7,310 nucleotides of DNA from CAYSIX01 sp964431205 (lineage in GTDB: Bacteria > Planctomycetota > Phycisphaerae > Phycisphaerales > Phycisphaeraceae), in contig CAYSIX010000206.1 in NCBI GenBank assembly GCA_964431205.1, positions 1 through 7,310 of the forward strand. The letters run 5' to 3'. Below the pieces are notes generated by a model. It ran no database searches. It saw only the letters and a list, made by a program, of their open reading frames with translations, and was not told the DNA's origin. Both the position numbers and the translations under genes were made by a program. How positions within the stretch are numbered: position 1 is the first letter of the stretch; each line of letters begins with the position of its first letter. Shown here piece after piece: positions 1 through 5,857 of this stretch.

Positions 1-2785
1 CTGGTCGTTCGGGGACTATTTCAAGAAGGACGCGATCGCCTGGGCGTGGGAGCTGCTGACCGAGGTCTGGGGCCTGGACAAGCGTCGGCTGCACGCGACG
101 GTGTTCGCCGGCGACGCCGAGGACAACCTCGCCGCCGACCGCGAGGCCGCCGAGCTGTGGCGCACGGTCACCGACATCGACCCCTCGCACATCCACCGGG
201 GCAGCAAGAAGGACAACTTCTGGGAGATGGGCGACACCGGGCCGTGCGGCCCGTGCAGCGAGATCCATTACGACGCGACCGCGGACCTCAGCGGCGCGGC
301 GCTGGTCAACGCCGACGACCCGCGCGTGATCGAGATCTGGAACCTCGTGTTCATCCAGTTCAACCGCAACAGCGCGGGGCTGCTCACGCCGCTGCCGGCC
401 AGCCACGTCGACACGGGCATGGGCTTCGAGCGCCTCTGCGCCGTGCTCCAGGGCAAGACCAGCAACTACGACACCGACGTGTTCACGCCGCTGTTCGAGG
501 CGATCCGCGACGTGACCGGGGCGCCGGCGTACGGCGGGTCGCTCGAGAACCGCGTGGACATGGCCTACCGCGTCATCGCCGACCACGTGCGCTGCCTGAC
601 CGTGGCGTTGACCGACGGCGCGGTGCCGAGCAACGAGGGCCGCGGCTACGTGTTGCGCCGGATCCTGCGCCGGGCCGTGCGCCACGGCCGGCAGACGCTG
701 GAGATGACCGAGTACGCCTGCGCGCTGGAAGGCGTGGACGCGCTNNNNNNNNNNATGACCGAGCCGTTCCTGCACCGCCTGGTCGAGCCGGTCGTCGAGC
801 TGATGGGCGACGCCTTCCCCGAGCTGAAGAAGAACCCGCAGCGTGTGATCGAGCTGATCGAGGACGAGGAGCGCAGCTTCCACCGCACGATCGACCGCGG
901 CATCGCCCTGTTCGAGGAGGCGGCGACAAGCGCCATTGTGAATGCGTGCGACCAAATGCGGACATATAAAGGCAAGAGCGTGGCTGTGCGATCCGTCGGC
1001 TCCGGGCCCCTTACCGGTCAGCGTGATGAAAGTTGGGGCGTTGATGTTGTAGACGAAGAGACGGGTAATTCCATCGCCGAATTCGAGATCATTCATGGCG
1101 ACGTTCCATCCCAGCGCGAAGTGATTGAGCGGTATCTAGAGTCGCCACCGGCGATCACCGGCGAGGACGCGTTCACGCTGTACGACACCTACGGGTTCCC
1201 GCTGGACCTGACGCAGGTCATGGCCGAGGAACGCGGCATGGCCGTGGACGTCGAGGGGTTCCACAAGCGGATGGAAGAGGCGCGCGAGCGCAGCCGCGGC
1301 GTGACGGGTCGGCAGGACGTTCGGGCGACGCTGGTCGAGCGGGTGCAGCAGGACAAGCTCACCGGAACGCAGTTCGTCGGCTACGAGAAGACGGAGCTGA
1401 GCGAGCAGGCGATGTCGGTGCGGGTGTACGGCCGGAGCGAGCACGGGTACGAGCCGACGGCACGGGCCGAGGACGGCGAGCACGTGGCTCTGGTCGTGGA
1501 CCGCACGCCCTTCTACGCCGAGGCGGGCGGGCAGGTCGGCGACCGCGGGGTGATCGAGGTACGAAGCGAGGGGACGCACGGCCGGGTGGATGTGGAGGAC
1601 ACGGTGCGCGTGGGTGAGGTGATCTTCCACCTGGGCCGGGTCGCGGCCGGGGCGGTCGTCGCGACGGACGACGCCACGGTGAGCCTGTCGGTGGACGCGT
1701 CGCGTCGTGCGCGGATCAAGGCGCATCACACGGCGACGCACATGCTCAACCGGGCGCTTCGCGACCTGGTGAACCGGGAGGCGGACCAGCGTGGCTCGCT
1801 GGTGGATGACGAGAAGCTGCGGTTCGACTTTTCGCACCACGCGCCGCTCGGGCCGGAGCAGGCCGAGGCGGTGCAGGAGCAGGTGAACGCGGACATCGAG
1901 GCGGACCTGCCGGTGTACGCCGACTACGCGCCGCTGGAGCAGGGCCAAAGGATCCACGGCCTGCGTGCGGTGTTCGGGGAGAAGTATCCGCCGGCGGTGC
2001 GGATCGTGTCGATCGGCGCGCCCGTGGAGAAGGTTTTGGAGAATCCGGAGGATCCTCAGTGGGGCAGGTACTCGATCGAGTTCTGCGGGGGCACGCACCT
2101 GAACCGTACGGGCGAGGCCGAGGCGTTCGTGCTGGTCAGCGAGGAGGCGGTGGGCAAGGGGGTGCGTCGGGTGACGGCGTTGGCGGGTGAGGCGGCGCGT
2201 CAGGCGATGGGGGAGGCCAAGTCGCTGCAGCACCGGGCCGAGGCGCTCAAGGCCGCGCCGATCCAGGATTTGGAGAGCAAGCTGACGCAGCTCCAGCGTG
2301 CGACGGAGGGGGCGACGCTGCCGCTGGCGGCGCGGGCGCGGCTGAGGCAGGTGGTCGGGGACCTGTCGCAGCGGCTCAAGGAGCACGCCAAGGCCGAGGG
2401 CGACAAGGCCGCCGAGGCGGTCGTCGAGCGGGCGCGGCAGATCGCCGACGAGCAGGACGCCGAGCTGATCGTGACGCGCGTCGAGGGCGCCGACGCTCAC
2501 ACGCTGCGGACGGCGATGGACGTGATCCGCAAGAAGCGGCCGGAGGCGGCGATGCTGCTGGGCACGGTCGCCGATGGCAAGGTGGCGTTCGTGGCCAGCG
2601 TGCCCCCGGGCAAGATCGAGCGGGGCCTGAAGGCGGGCGACTGGGTGCGTGAGGCGGCGAAGGTCGCCGGCGGCGGGGGCGGCGGCCGGCCCGACATGGC
2701 CCAGGCCGGCGGCAAGGAGCCCGACAAGCTCGACGAGGCGCTCGAGAAGGCCAGGTCCTTCGCCAATTCGATCTTGACAGGATAA
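1..2785 (+). CDS. alaS: alanyl-tRNA synthetase, 5'-truncated by the window edge
   Basis: Class II synthetase that charges tRNA-Ala in the cytoplasm. The reading frame is open from base 2 to the TAA at 2783-2785 (about 927 codons). By comparison with the E. coli enzyme, about 95 N-terminal residues lie off the left edge. Visible landmarks in order: the SFGDYFKKDAIAWAWE block at the very start; GPCGPCSEIHYD (239-274), typical of class II motif 2 in this family; DTGMGFERL (410-436), motif 3; GYVLRRILRRAVRHG in the tRNA-recognition part; GEDAFTLYDTYGFPLDLT after the insertion; editing-domain zinc ligands HTATH (1727-1741) and CGGTH (2084-2098); and a glycine-rich C-Ala end (GGGGGGRPDMAQAGG). Two oddities make it longer than usual: an in-frame lower-GC insertion at about 926-1144, and an extra stretch around the N run at 745-754. 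Both flanks stay in one frame, so the gene is probably functional. The family assignment is certain. Confidence 0.97.
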   Translation, partial: WSFGDYFKKDAIAWAWELLTEVWGLDKRRLHATVFAGDAEDNLAADREAAELWRTVTDIDPSHIHRGSKKDNFWEMGDTGPCGPCSEIHYDATADLSGAALVNADDPRVIEIWNLVFIQFNRNSAGLLTPLPASHVDTGMGFERLCAVLQGKTSNYDTDVFTPLFEAIRDVTGAPAYGGSLENRVDMAYRVIADHVRCLTVALTDGAVPSNEGRGYVLRRILRRAVRHGRQTLEMTEYACALEGVDAXXXXMTEPFLHRLVEPVVELMGDAFPELKKNPQRVIELIEDEERSFHRTIDRGIALFEEAATSAIVNACDQMRTYKGKSVAVRSVGSGPLTGQRDESWGVDVVDEETGNSIAEFEIIHGDVPSQREVIERYLESPPAITGEDAFTLYDTYGFPLDLTQVMAEERGMAVDVEGFHKRMEEARERSRGVTGRQDVRATLVERVQQDKLTGTQFVGYEKTELSEQAMSVRVYGRSEHGYEPTARAEDGEHVALVVDRTPFYAEAGGQVGDRGVIEVRSEGTHGRVDVEDTVRVGEVIFHLGRVAAGAVVATDDATVSLSVDASRRARIKAHHTATHMLNRALRDLVNREADQRGSLVDDEKLRFDFSHHAPLGPEQAEAVQEQVNADIEADLPVYADYAPLEQGQRIHGLRAVFGEKYPPAVRIVSIGAPVEKVLENPEDPQWGRYSIEFCGGTHLNRTGEAEAFVLVSEEAVGKGVRRVTALAGEAARQAMGEAKSLQHRAEALKAAPIQDLESKLTQLQRATEGATLPLAARARLRQVVGDLSQRLKEHAKAEGDKAAEAVVERARQIADEQDAELIVTRVEGADAHTLRTAMDVIRKKRPEAAMLLGTVADGKVAFVASVPPGKIERGLKAGDWVREAAKVAGGGGGGRPDMAQAGGKEPDKLDEALEKARSFANSILTG
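745..754. other. assembly gap (10 N) inside alaS
   Basis: Ten N stand as a placeholder between two contigs. The alaS frame is the same on both sides, so the true length, if not overlapping, should be 1 modulo 3. The short sequence ATGACCGAG occurs on both sides (704-712 and 755-763). The protein would therefore read LEMTE, an unfamiliar stretch YACALEGVDAL, the gap, and then MTEPFLHRLVEPV, whereas the family normally runs directly from RRAVRHGR-plus-a-few residues into PFLHRLV. Confidence 0.95.
926..1144 (+). other. in-frame lower-GC insertion of about 70 codons within alaS
   Basis: Between FEEAA and the conserved ITGEDAFTLYDTYGFP block, ordinary alanyl-tRNA synthetases have a short surface loop of roughly a dozen residues. 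Here about 70 extra residues are present, in frame and without a stop. The other two forward frames are closed nearby (TAA at about 967-969, TGA at about 939-941). G+C from 961 to 1140 is 98/180 (54%), against 67-68% in the 60 bases on each side. Many codons end in A or T (tat, aaa, gat, gaa, agt, gtt, gta, aat, att, cat, cta), which the flanks largely avoid. The peptide suggests a small beta-hairpin (WGVDVVDEETGNSIAEFEII) followed by a helix (SQREVIERYLES). I recognise no family. It lacks intein features. The edges are approximate. Confidence 0.75.
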
Positions 2786-2930
2786 CCGGATTGGCCGGAT
2801 CGACGGGATCAGGAAGAAAACCAGTTCAGCGGATGCGTAATTCGACTGTTCGTTGGGTCTCGAGTCTGAGTGATCCGAATCCAACCATGTGTTCATCCTG
2901 TTGATCCGGTCCATCCTGTTATCCGGTCAA
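2774..2930. repeat. large imperfect inverted repeat built of GGAT units about 9 bp apart
   Basis: The left arm (2774-2809) and the reverse complement of the right arm (2895-2930) match at 30 of 36 positions. Three of the six mismatches become G-U pairs in a transcript of the plus strand. The arms enclose about 85 bases. Each arm consists of four GGAT (or ATCC) cores. They begin at 2780, 2788, 2797 and 2806 on the left (spacing 8, 9, 9) and at 2895, 2904, 2913 and 2921 on the right (spacing 9, 9, 8), so even the spacing is mirror-symmetric. The left arm includes the alaS stop codon, and the right arm ends 21 bases before the dapL start. Similar GGAT-rich degenerate repeats occur between genes in many environmental bacterial genomes. 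A role as transcript-end hairpin or mRNA stabiliser is possible but not shown. Confidence 0.75.
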
Positions 2931-2951
2931 ACCCGATTGAAGTTGAACCCC

Positions 2952-4208
2952 ATGGCACGCATCAACGACCATTACCTGAAGCTCAAGGCGGGGTACCTGT
3001 TCCCCGAGATCGAGCGGCGGGTGCGCGCGTTCCAGGAGGCGAACCCCGACGCCGAGCTGATCAAGCTCGGCATCGGCGACGTCACCGAGCCGCTGCCGCC
3101 GGCCGTCGTCGACGCCCTGCATCGCGCCGTCGATGAGATGGCCCGACGCGAGACGTTTCGAGGCTATGGCCCGCCCTTCGGCTACCCGTGGCTGCGCGAG
3201 GCGATCGCCCACCACGACTACACCGACCGCGGATGCGACGTCCGCCCCGACGAGATCTTCATCTCCGACGCCTCCAAGTGCGACACGGGCAACTTCCTCG
3301 ACGTCCTGGCCGCGGGCGGCGACGGCGGCGACGGCGGCAACGTCGTCGCCGTCCCCGATCCGGTCTATCCCGTGTACGTGGACACGAACGTCATGGCCGG
3401 CAACACCGGCCCGGCACGCGACGGCGGGGAGTACGACGGCCTCGTCTATCTGCGCGCCGATGAGCGCAACGGCTTCGTCCCCGACCTGCCCGACCGCCAC
3501 GTGGACGTGATCTACCTCTGCTTCCCCAACAACCCGACCGGCTCGGTCGCCGATCACCAGACGCTGCGCCGCTGGGTCGACTACGCCCGCGAGCACGACG
3601 CCCTGATCCTGTTCGACGCGGCCTACGAGGCGTACGTCAGCGATCCGGAGCTGCCGCGATCGATCTACGAGATCGAGGGGGCGCGCGACGTGGCCGTCGA
3701 GTTCCGCAGCTTCTCGAAGAACGCGGGCTTCACCGGCACGCGCTGCGCGTTCACCGTCGTGCCCGGGAGCGTGACGGGACGCGCGGCCGACGGGCAGCGC
3801 GTCCCGCTGCACAGGCTGTGGTCGCGTCGGCAGAGCACGCGGTTCAACGGCGTGGCGTACCTCGTGCAGCGCGCCGCCGAGGCGGTGTATCAGCCCGAGG
3901 GCCGCGAGCAGTGTCGCCAGCTCGTGGCGTTCTACCTCGAGAACGCGCGGGTGCTGCGAGAGGCGCTTTCGCGGCAGGGGATGCGCGTGTTCGGCGGGGT
4001 GCACGCGCCGTACGTCTGGGCCCGCACGCCCGAGGGCGAGTCGAGCTGGTCGTTCTTCGATCGGCTGCTGAACGAGGCGCACCTGGTCTGCACGCCGGGC
4101 AGCGGGTTCGGCGCCGCCGGCGAGGGGTACGTGCGCTTCAGCGCGTTCAACAGCCGCGAGAACGTCGAGCGGGCGGTCGATCGGCTCGGCAGCCGACTGG
4201 CGGTCTGA
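2952..4208 (+). CDS. dapL: LL-diaminopimelate aminotransferase
   Basis: Pyridoxal-phosphate (PLP) enzyme, fold type I, cytoplasmic. It converts tetrahydrodipicolinate and glutamate in one step to LL-diaminopimelate, bypassing the succinylase and acetylase branches; the product feeds lysine and peptidoglycan synthesis. The 418 residues are close to the usual length of about 410 and match the family throughout: the start MARINDHYLKLKAGYLFPEI, LGIGDVTEPLP, SDASKCDTGNF, PDPVYPVYVDTNVMAG, CFPNNPTG (residues 190-197), SFSKNAGFTGTRCAF with the PLP-binding Lys at residue 256, YLENARVLREAL, and GSGFGAAGEGYVRFSAFNSRENVE. The frame is open back to 2889, but the family start is the ATG at 2952, so upstream residues are excluded; no strong ribosome binding site is visible. 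A small local oddity is the GGDGGDGG run at residues 122-129. The next gene follows after two bases, suggesting one transcript. Confidence 0.97.
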   Translation: MARINDHYLKLKAGYLFPEIERRVRAFQEANPDAELIKLGIGDVTEPLPPAVVDALHRAVDEMARRETFRGYGPPFGYPWLREAIAHHDYTDRGCDVRPDEIFISDASKCDTGNFLDVLAAGGDGGDGGNVVAVPDPVYPVYVDTNVMAGNTGPARDGGEYDGLVYLRADERNGFVPDLPDRHVDVIYLCFPNNPTGSVADHQTLRRWVDYAREHDALILFDAAYEAYVSDPELPRSIYEIEGARDVAVEFRSFSKNAGFTGTRCAFTVVPGSVTGRAADGQRVPLHRLWSRRQSTRFNGVAYLVQRAAEAVYQPEGREQCRQLVAFYLENARVLREALSRQGMRVFGGVHAPYVWARTPEGESSWSFFDRLLNEAHLVCTPGSGFGAAGEGYVRFSAFNSRENVERAVDRLGSRLAV

Positions 4209-4210
4209 GC

Positions 4211-4681
4211 ATGAGCCAAGCGAACGAAGCGACCGAGGTGCTCGCTCAGGTCAGGCGATTCCTGGCCGGCTGCCGCACCGCGAGCCTCGCCACCGTCGAT
4301 GAGGACGGCGCGCCCCACGCCGCCAACATCCAGTACGCCAATGATCATGGCCTTCGCCTGTTCTGGGTCTCCAGCCGGCAGACCGCGCACAGCCGCCACC
4401 TCGACCACGACGATCGCGTCGCCGTCACCGTCTACGGCCACGACGACCGCGCGCCGTACATCCACGGCCTGCAGATGCACGGCACCGCCGAGCTGGTCAT
4501 CGACGAGGGCGATTGCCGGCACGCCTGGCAGCTCTTTGCCGCCAAGTTTCCCTTCGTGGCCGACGACGAGGACTACCGCCGTCTGGTCGGCCGGCACAGC
4601 TTCTACTGCATGACGCCCAACTGGCTGCGGTGGATCGACAACCGGGTGCGGTTCGGCTATCGCGTGGAGGTGGAGCTGTGA
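4211..4681 (+). CDS. YhbP-like pyridoxamine 5'-phosphate oxidase family (FMN split-barrel) protein
   Basis: A 156-residue protein of the pyridoxamine 5'-phosphate oxidase-like split-barrel superfamily, whose dimers usually bind FMN. Family features visible: an N-terminal helix (VLAQVRRFLAGCRTASLATV), the first strands with PHAANIQYAN and LRLFWVSSRQTAHSRHL (the S-x-x-T-x-H pattern of this fold), then IHGLQMHGTAEL, a helix AWQLFAAKFPFV, and an end FYCMTPNWLRWIDNRVRFGY. That end resembles E. coli YhbP (W-x-I-x-L-x-x-I-x-F-T-D-N), for which no firm reaction is known to me. It is shorter than true PdxH and I would not call it pyridoxamine phosphate oxidase. The ATG lies two bases after the dapL stop, with no good ribosome binding site, so translation is probably coupled. 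A link to dapL through B6 chemistry would be speculation. Its last 25 bases overlap the coaC tail on the other strand. Confidence 0.85.
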   Translation: MSQANEATEVLAQVRRFLAGCRTASLATVDEDGAPHAANIQYANDHGLRLFWVSSRQTAHSRHLDHDDRVAVTVYGHDDRAPYIHGLQMHGTAELVIDEGDCRHAWQLFAAKFPFVADDEDYRRLVGRHSFYCMTPNWLRWIDNRVRFGYRVEVEL

Positions 4682-5375
4682 GCGGCGGCGGAAGCCGCGG
4701 CGGGAGGCGGTGCGGCTTCGGCGTGGGGCGCGGCGACGAGCAGCTCTGAGACACGCTGGACGATCGCGTCCGGCTCGCTCATCCGCCCGGCGCCGCGCGT
4801 GCGGCAGGCCTGCCAGCCCTCGTCCGGCCCGATCTGGTGGTAGTTCGCCAACAGCTCACGCAGCCGGGCGACGTTGGCCACCGTCAACGGGTTGGCCCAC
4901 ATCTCGGCGTTCATGGCCGGGGCGATCAGCAGCGGCGTCGTCTGCGGCAGCGCCAGCGCGACCAGCGTCAGCGCGTCGTCCGCCAGCCCGTGCGCCAGCC
5001 TCGCCAGCAGGTCCGCCGACGCCGGCGCCACCACCAGCAGCTCGCACCACCGCGCCAGGCCCACGTGCGGCGAGTCGGGACGCTCCGCCGTCGCCTCGCC
5101 CTCCCACACCGACGTCATCACCGGCTGGCCGGACAGGGACTGGAACGTCAGCGGCGTGACGAACCGCGCCGCCGCCGCCGTCATGACCACGCGCACCTCC
5201 GCGCCCGCCTGGACCAGGCGGCTGACNNNNNNNNNNTGTAGCACGCGATGCCCCCGCTCAGACCCACGACGACCCGCCGGCCCATCAGGCCCACGGCCCC
5301 GCTCGACGCCGACGGCGACGCGCCCGTCCCGACCCGGTCATCGGCCTCGGCCTGGTCCTGACGCGCCCTGCTCAT
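4657..5375 (-). CDS. coaC: phosphopantothenoylcysteine decarboxylase (stand-alone CoaC flavoprotein), interrupted by an assembly gap
   Basis: FMN-dependent decarboxylase of coenzyme A synthesis: 4'-phosphopantothenoylcysteine to 4'-phosphopantetheine. Visible motifs in order: RRVVVGLSGGIACY at the N-terminus, then after the gap VSRLVQAGAEVRVVMT, SPHVGLARW with the active-site His, VVAPASADLLARLAHGLADD, PAMNAEMWANP (the PxMN motif) and QACRTRGAGRM with the conserved Cys. The frame changes by one across the ten N at 5227-5236, so the true gap must be 2 modulo 3. Fourteen bases would restore the four residues found in E. coli Dfp between AAYK and VRRL. The protein ends in a Pro/Ala-rich tail right after the decarboxylase domain; the ligase domain CoaB of bifunctional Dfp is absent. 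The ATG at 5375 lies four bases after the rpoZ stop. An internal ATG at 5285 fits the family start better, since the residues between are low-complexity. The rpoZ-coaC order is common in bacteria. Confidence 0.9.
5227..5236. other. assembly gap (10 N) inside coaC
   Basis: A ten-N placeholder. On the minus strand the codons run GGC ATC GCG TGC TAC A before the gap and GTC AGC CGG after it. Joining them in one frame requires 2 modulo 3 missing bases, so ten cannot be the true length. The apparent frameshift in coaC is therefore an assembly artefact rather than evidence of a pseudogene. Confidence 0.95.
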
Positions 5376-5379
5376 CCGA

Positions 5380-5598
5380 TTACTCGTCGTCCGGCGTCTC
5401 GTCCTCGGGCAGCTCCAGCGCAATCTTGCCCTCGACGATCTCCTGGACGGCGACCTCGAAGTCCGTCCGACCCCGACGCTCGACCAGCGGTCGGGCCCCC
5501 TCCATCAGCTCCCGGATCCGCTGCTGAACCAGCGCCGTGAACTTGAACCGCCCGCCGAGCTGATTGATCACGCTGTCGTCTTTGAGTGCTTCGATCAT
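5380..5598 (-). CDS. rpoZ: DNA-directed RNA polymerase omega subunit
   Basis: A 72-residue small subunit that helps fold and assemble the beta' subunit of RNA polymerase. The sequence fits the omega family: an N-terminal helix MIEALKDDSVINQLGGRFKF, then TALVQQRIRELMEGARPLVE (family pattern GxxFxLVxxAxxRAxxLxxGAxPLV), a basic linker, VAVQEIVEGKIAL (family EIxxGKI) and a very acidic tail LPEDETPDDE. The frame extends further upstream, but the ATG at 5598 gives the family N-terminus. It is preceded by GGAG (5610-5613, 11 bases away) and by a convincing promoter. The coaC start follows after four bases. The usual gmk partner is not upstream here; the neighbour on that side is a divergent gene. 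Confidence 0.9.
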   Translation of the reverse strand: MIEALKDDSVINQLGGRFKFTALVQQRIRELMEGARPLVERRGRTDFEVAVQEIVEGKIALELPEDETPDDE

Positions 5599-5630
5599 GG
5601 TGCCACGGTCTCCAAAGGGCCAAGCCTTGT

Positions 5631-5658
5631 ATTGTAGCTCGCCGCCGGGCGGGTACAA
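5631..5658 (-). promoter_or_regulatory. sigma70-type promoter for rpoZ-coaC
   Basis: Reading the minus strand, TTGTAC (5658-5653) is followed after 16 bases by TACAAT (5636-5631), which matches five of six bases of the -10 consensus. Transcription would start near 5624, giving a leader of roughly 26 bases before the rpoZ ATG with GGAG inside it. The -35 is weak apart from its TTG. Confidence 0.55.
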
Positions 5659-5745
5659 GTCCGCGCTACGGCCGGTTTCAGGTTCGGCCCGCTGGCGACG
5701 GGTGGCGCGTCGCCGGGAGGACCGGTGGCCCCAGCCGCGCCGTGG

Positions 5746-5774
5746 TTGACAACGGCGGGGCGGGTCAGTACACC
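5746..5774 (+). promoter_or_regulatory. possible sigma70 promoter for the coiled-coil gene
   Basis: A perfect -35 hexamer TTGACA (5746-5751) is followed, after exactly 17 bases, by TACACC (5769-5774). That is a poor -10 (three of six consensus bases, keeping TA-A). The leader would be about 77 bases long. TAGACT at 5818-5823 is an alternative -10 but has no matching -35. Confidence 0.4.
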
Positions 5775-5845
5775 AGTGCGCGGTTTGGAACCCTCGCCGC
5801 CGGCGTGGGTTGGGCGCTAGACTCGAAAATCTCCACCCCCGAAGC

Positions 5846-5850
5846 GAGGG
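5846..5850 (+). promoter_or_regulatory. ribosome binding site fixing a GTG start
   Basis: GAGGG ends seven bases before the GTG at 5858. This spacing supports GTG as the start over the in-frame ATG at 5810, which would add 16 residues in front of the membrane segment and has no such site. Confidence 0.65.
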
Positions 5851-5857
5851 CACAGCG

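Larger units (their letters stand above)
5599..5857. promoter_or_regulatory. divergent intergenic control region
   Basis: This 259-bp stretch separates the leftward rpoZ-coaC pair from the rightward coiled-coil/mreB side. It holds the rpoZ promoter near 5631-5658 and a possible rightward promoter near 5746-5774. Between them is a perfect inverted repeat GGCGAC/GTCGCC (5694-5699 and 5709-5714), which extends to 8 pairs (5692-5716) if one G-T pair is allowed. I see no tRNA, riboswitch class or open frame with coding character in it. Confidence 0.5.

Noticed and set aside
713..763. Intein or intron start at YACALEG before the N run
   Set aside because: The residue after the apparent insertion is Pro, which cannot serve as the +1 residue in splicing, and the gap hides too much. 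A misjoin or short duplication is simpler.
926..1144. Intein within alaS
   Set aside because: The insertion is only about 70 residues, has no N-terminal Cys/Ser block of the CLxxDT type, no TxxH motif and no C-terminal His-Asn, so it lacks what is needed for protein splicing.
1136..2914. 592-codon antisense open frame opposite alaS
   Set aside because: Its translation is Arg/His/Leu/Pro-rich without domains, as expected from the complement of GC-rich coding DNA, and alaS is certain on the other strand.
2786..2951. CRISPR array
   Set aside because: The GGAT units are 8-9 bp apart, degenerate and arranged as an inverted pair; there are no constant repeats with spacers and no cas genes.
2919..4082. 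387-codon antisense open frame opposite dapL
   Set aside because: It mirrors the certain dapL gene and has no family features or ribosome binding site.
4211..4681. pdxH (true pyridoxamine 5'-phosphate oxidase)
   Set aside because: The protein is shorter than PdxH and its C-terminal part resembles YhbP-type proteins rather than the PdxH C-terminal dimerisation region.
4657..5375. coaC as a frameshifted pseudogene
   Set aside because: The frame change falls exactly on the ten-N placeholder and all active-site motifs are intact, so the gap length is at fault.
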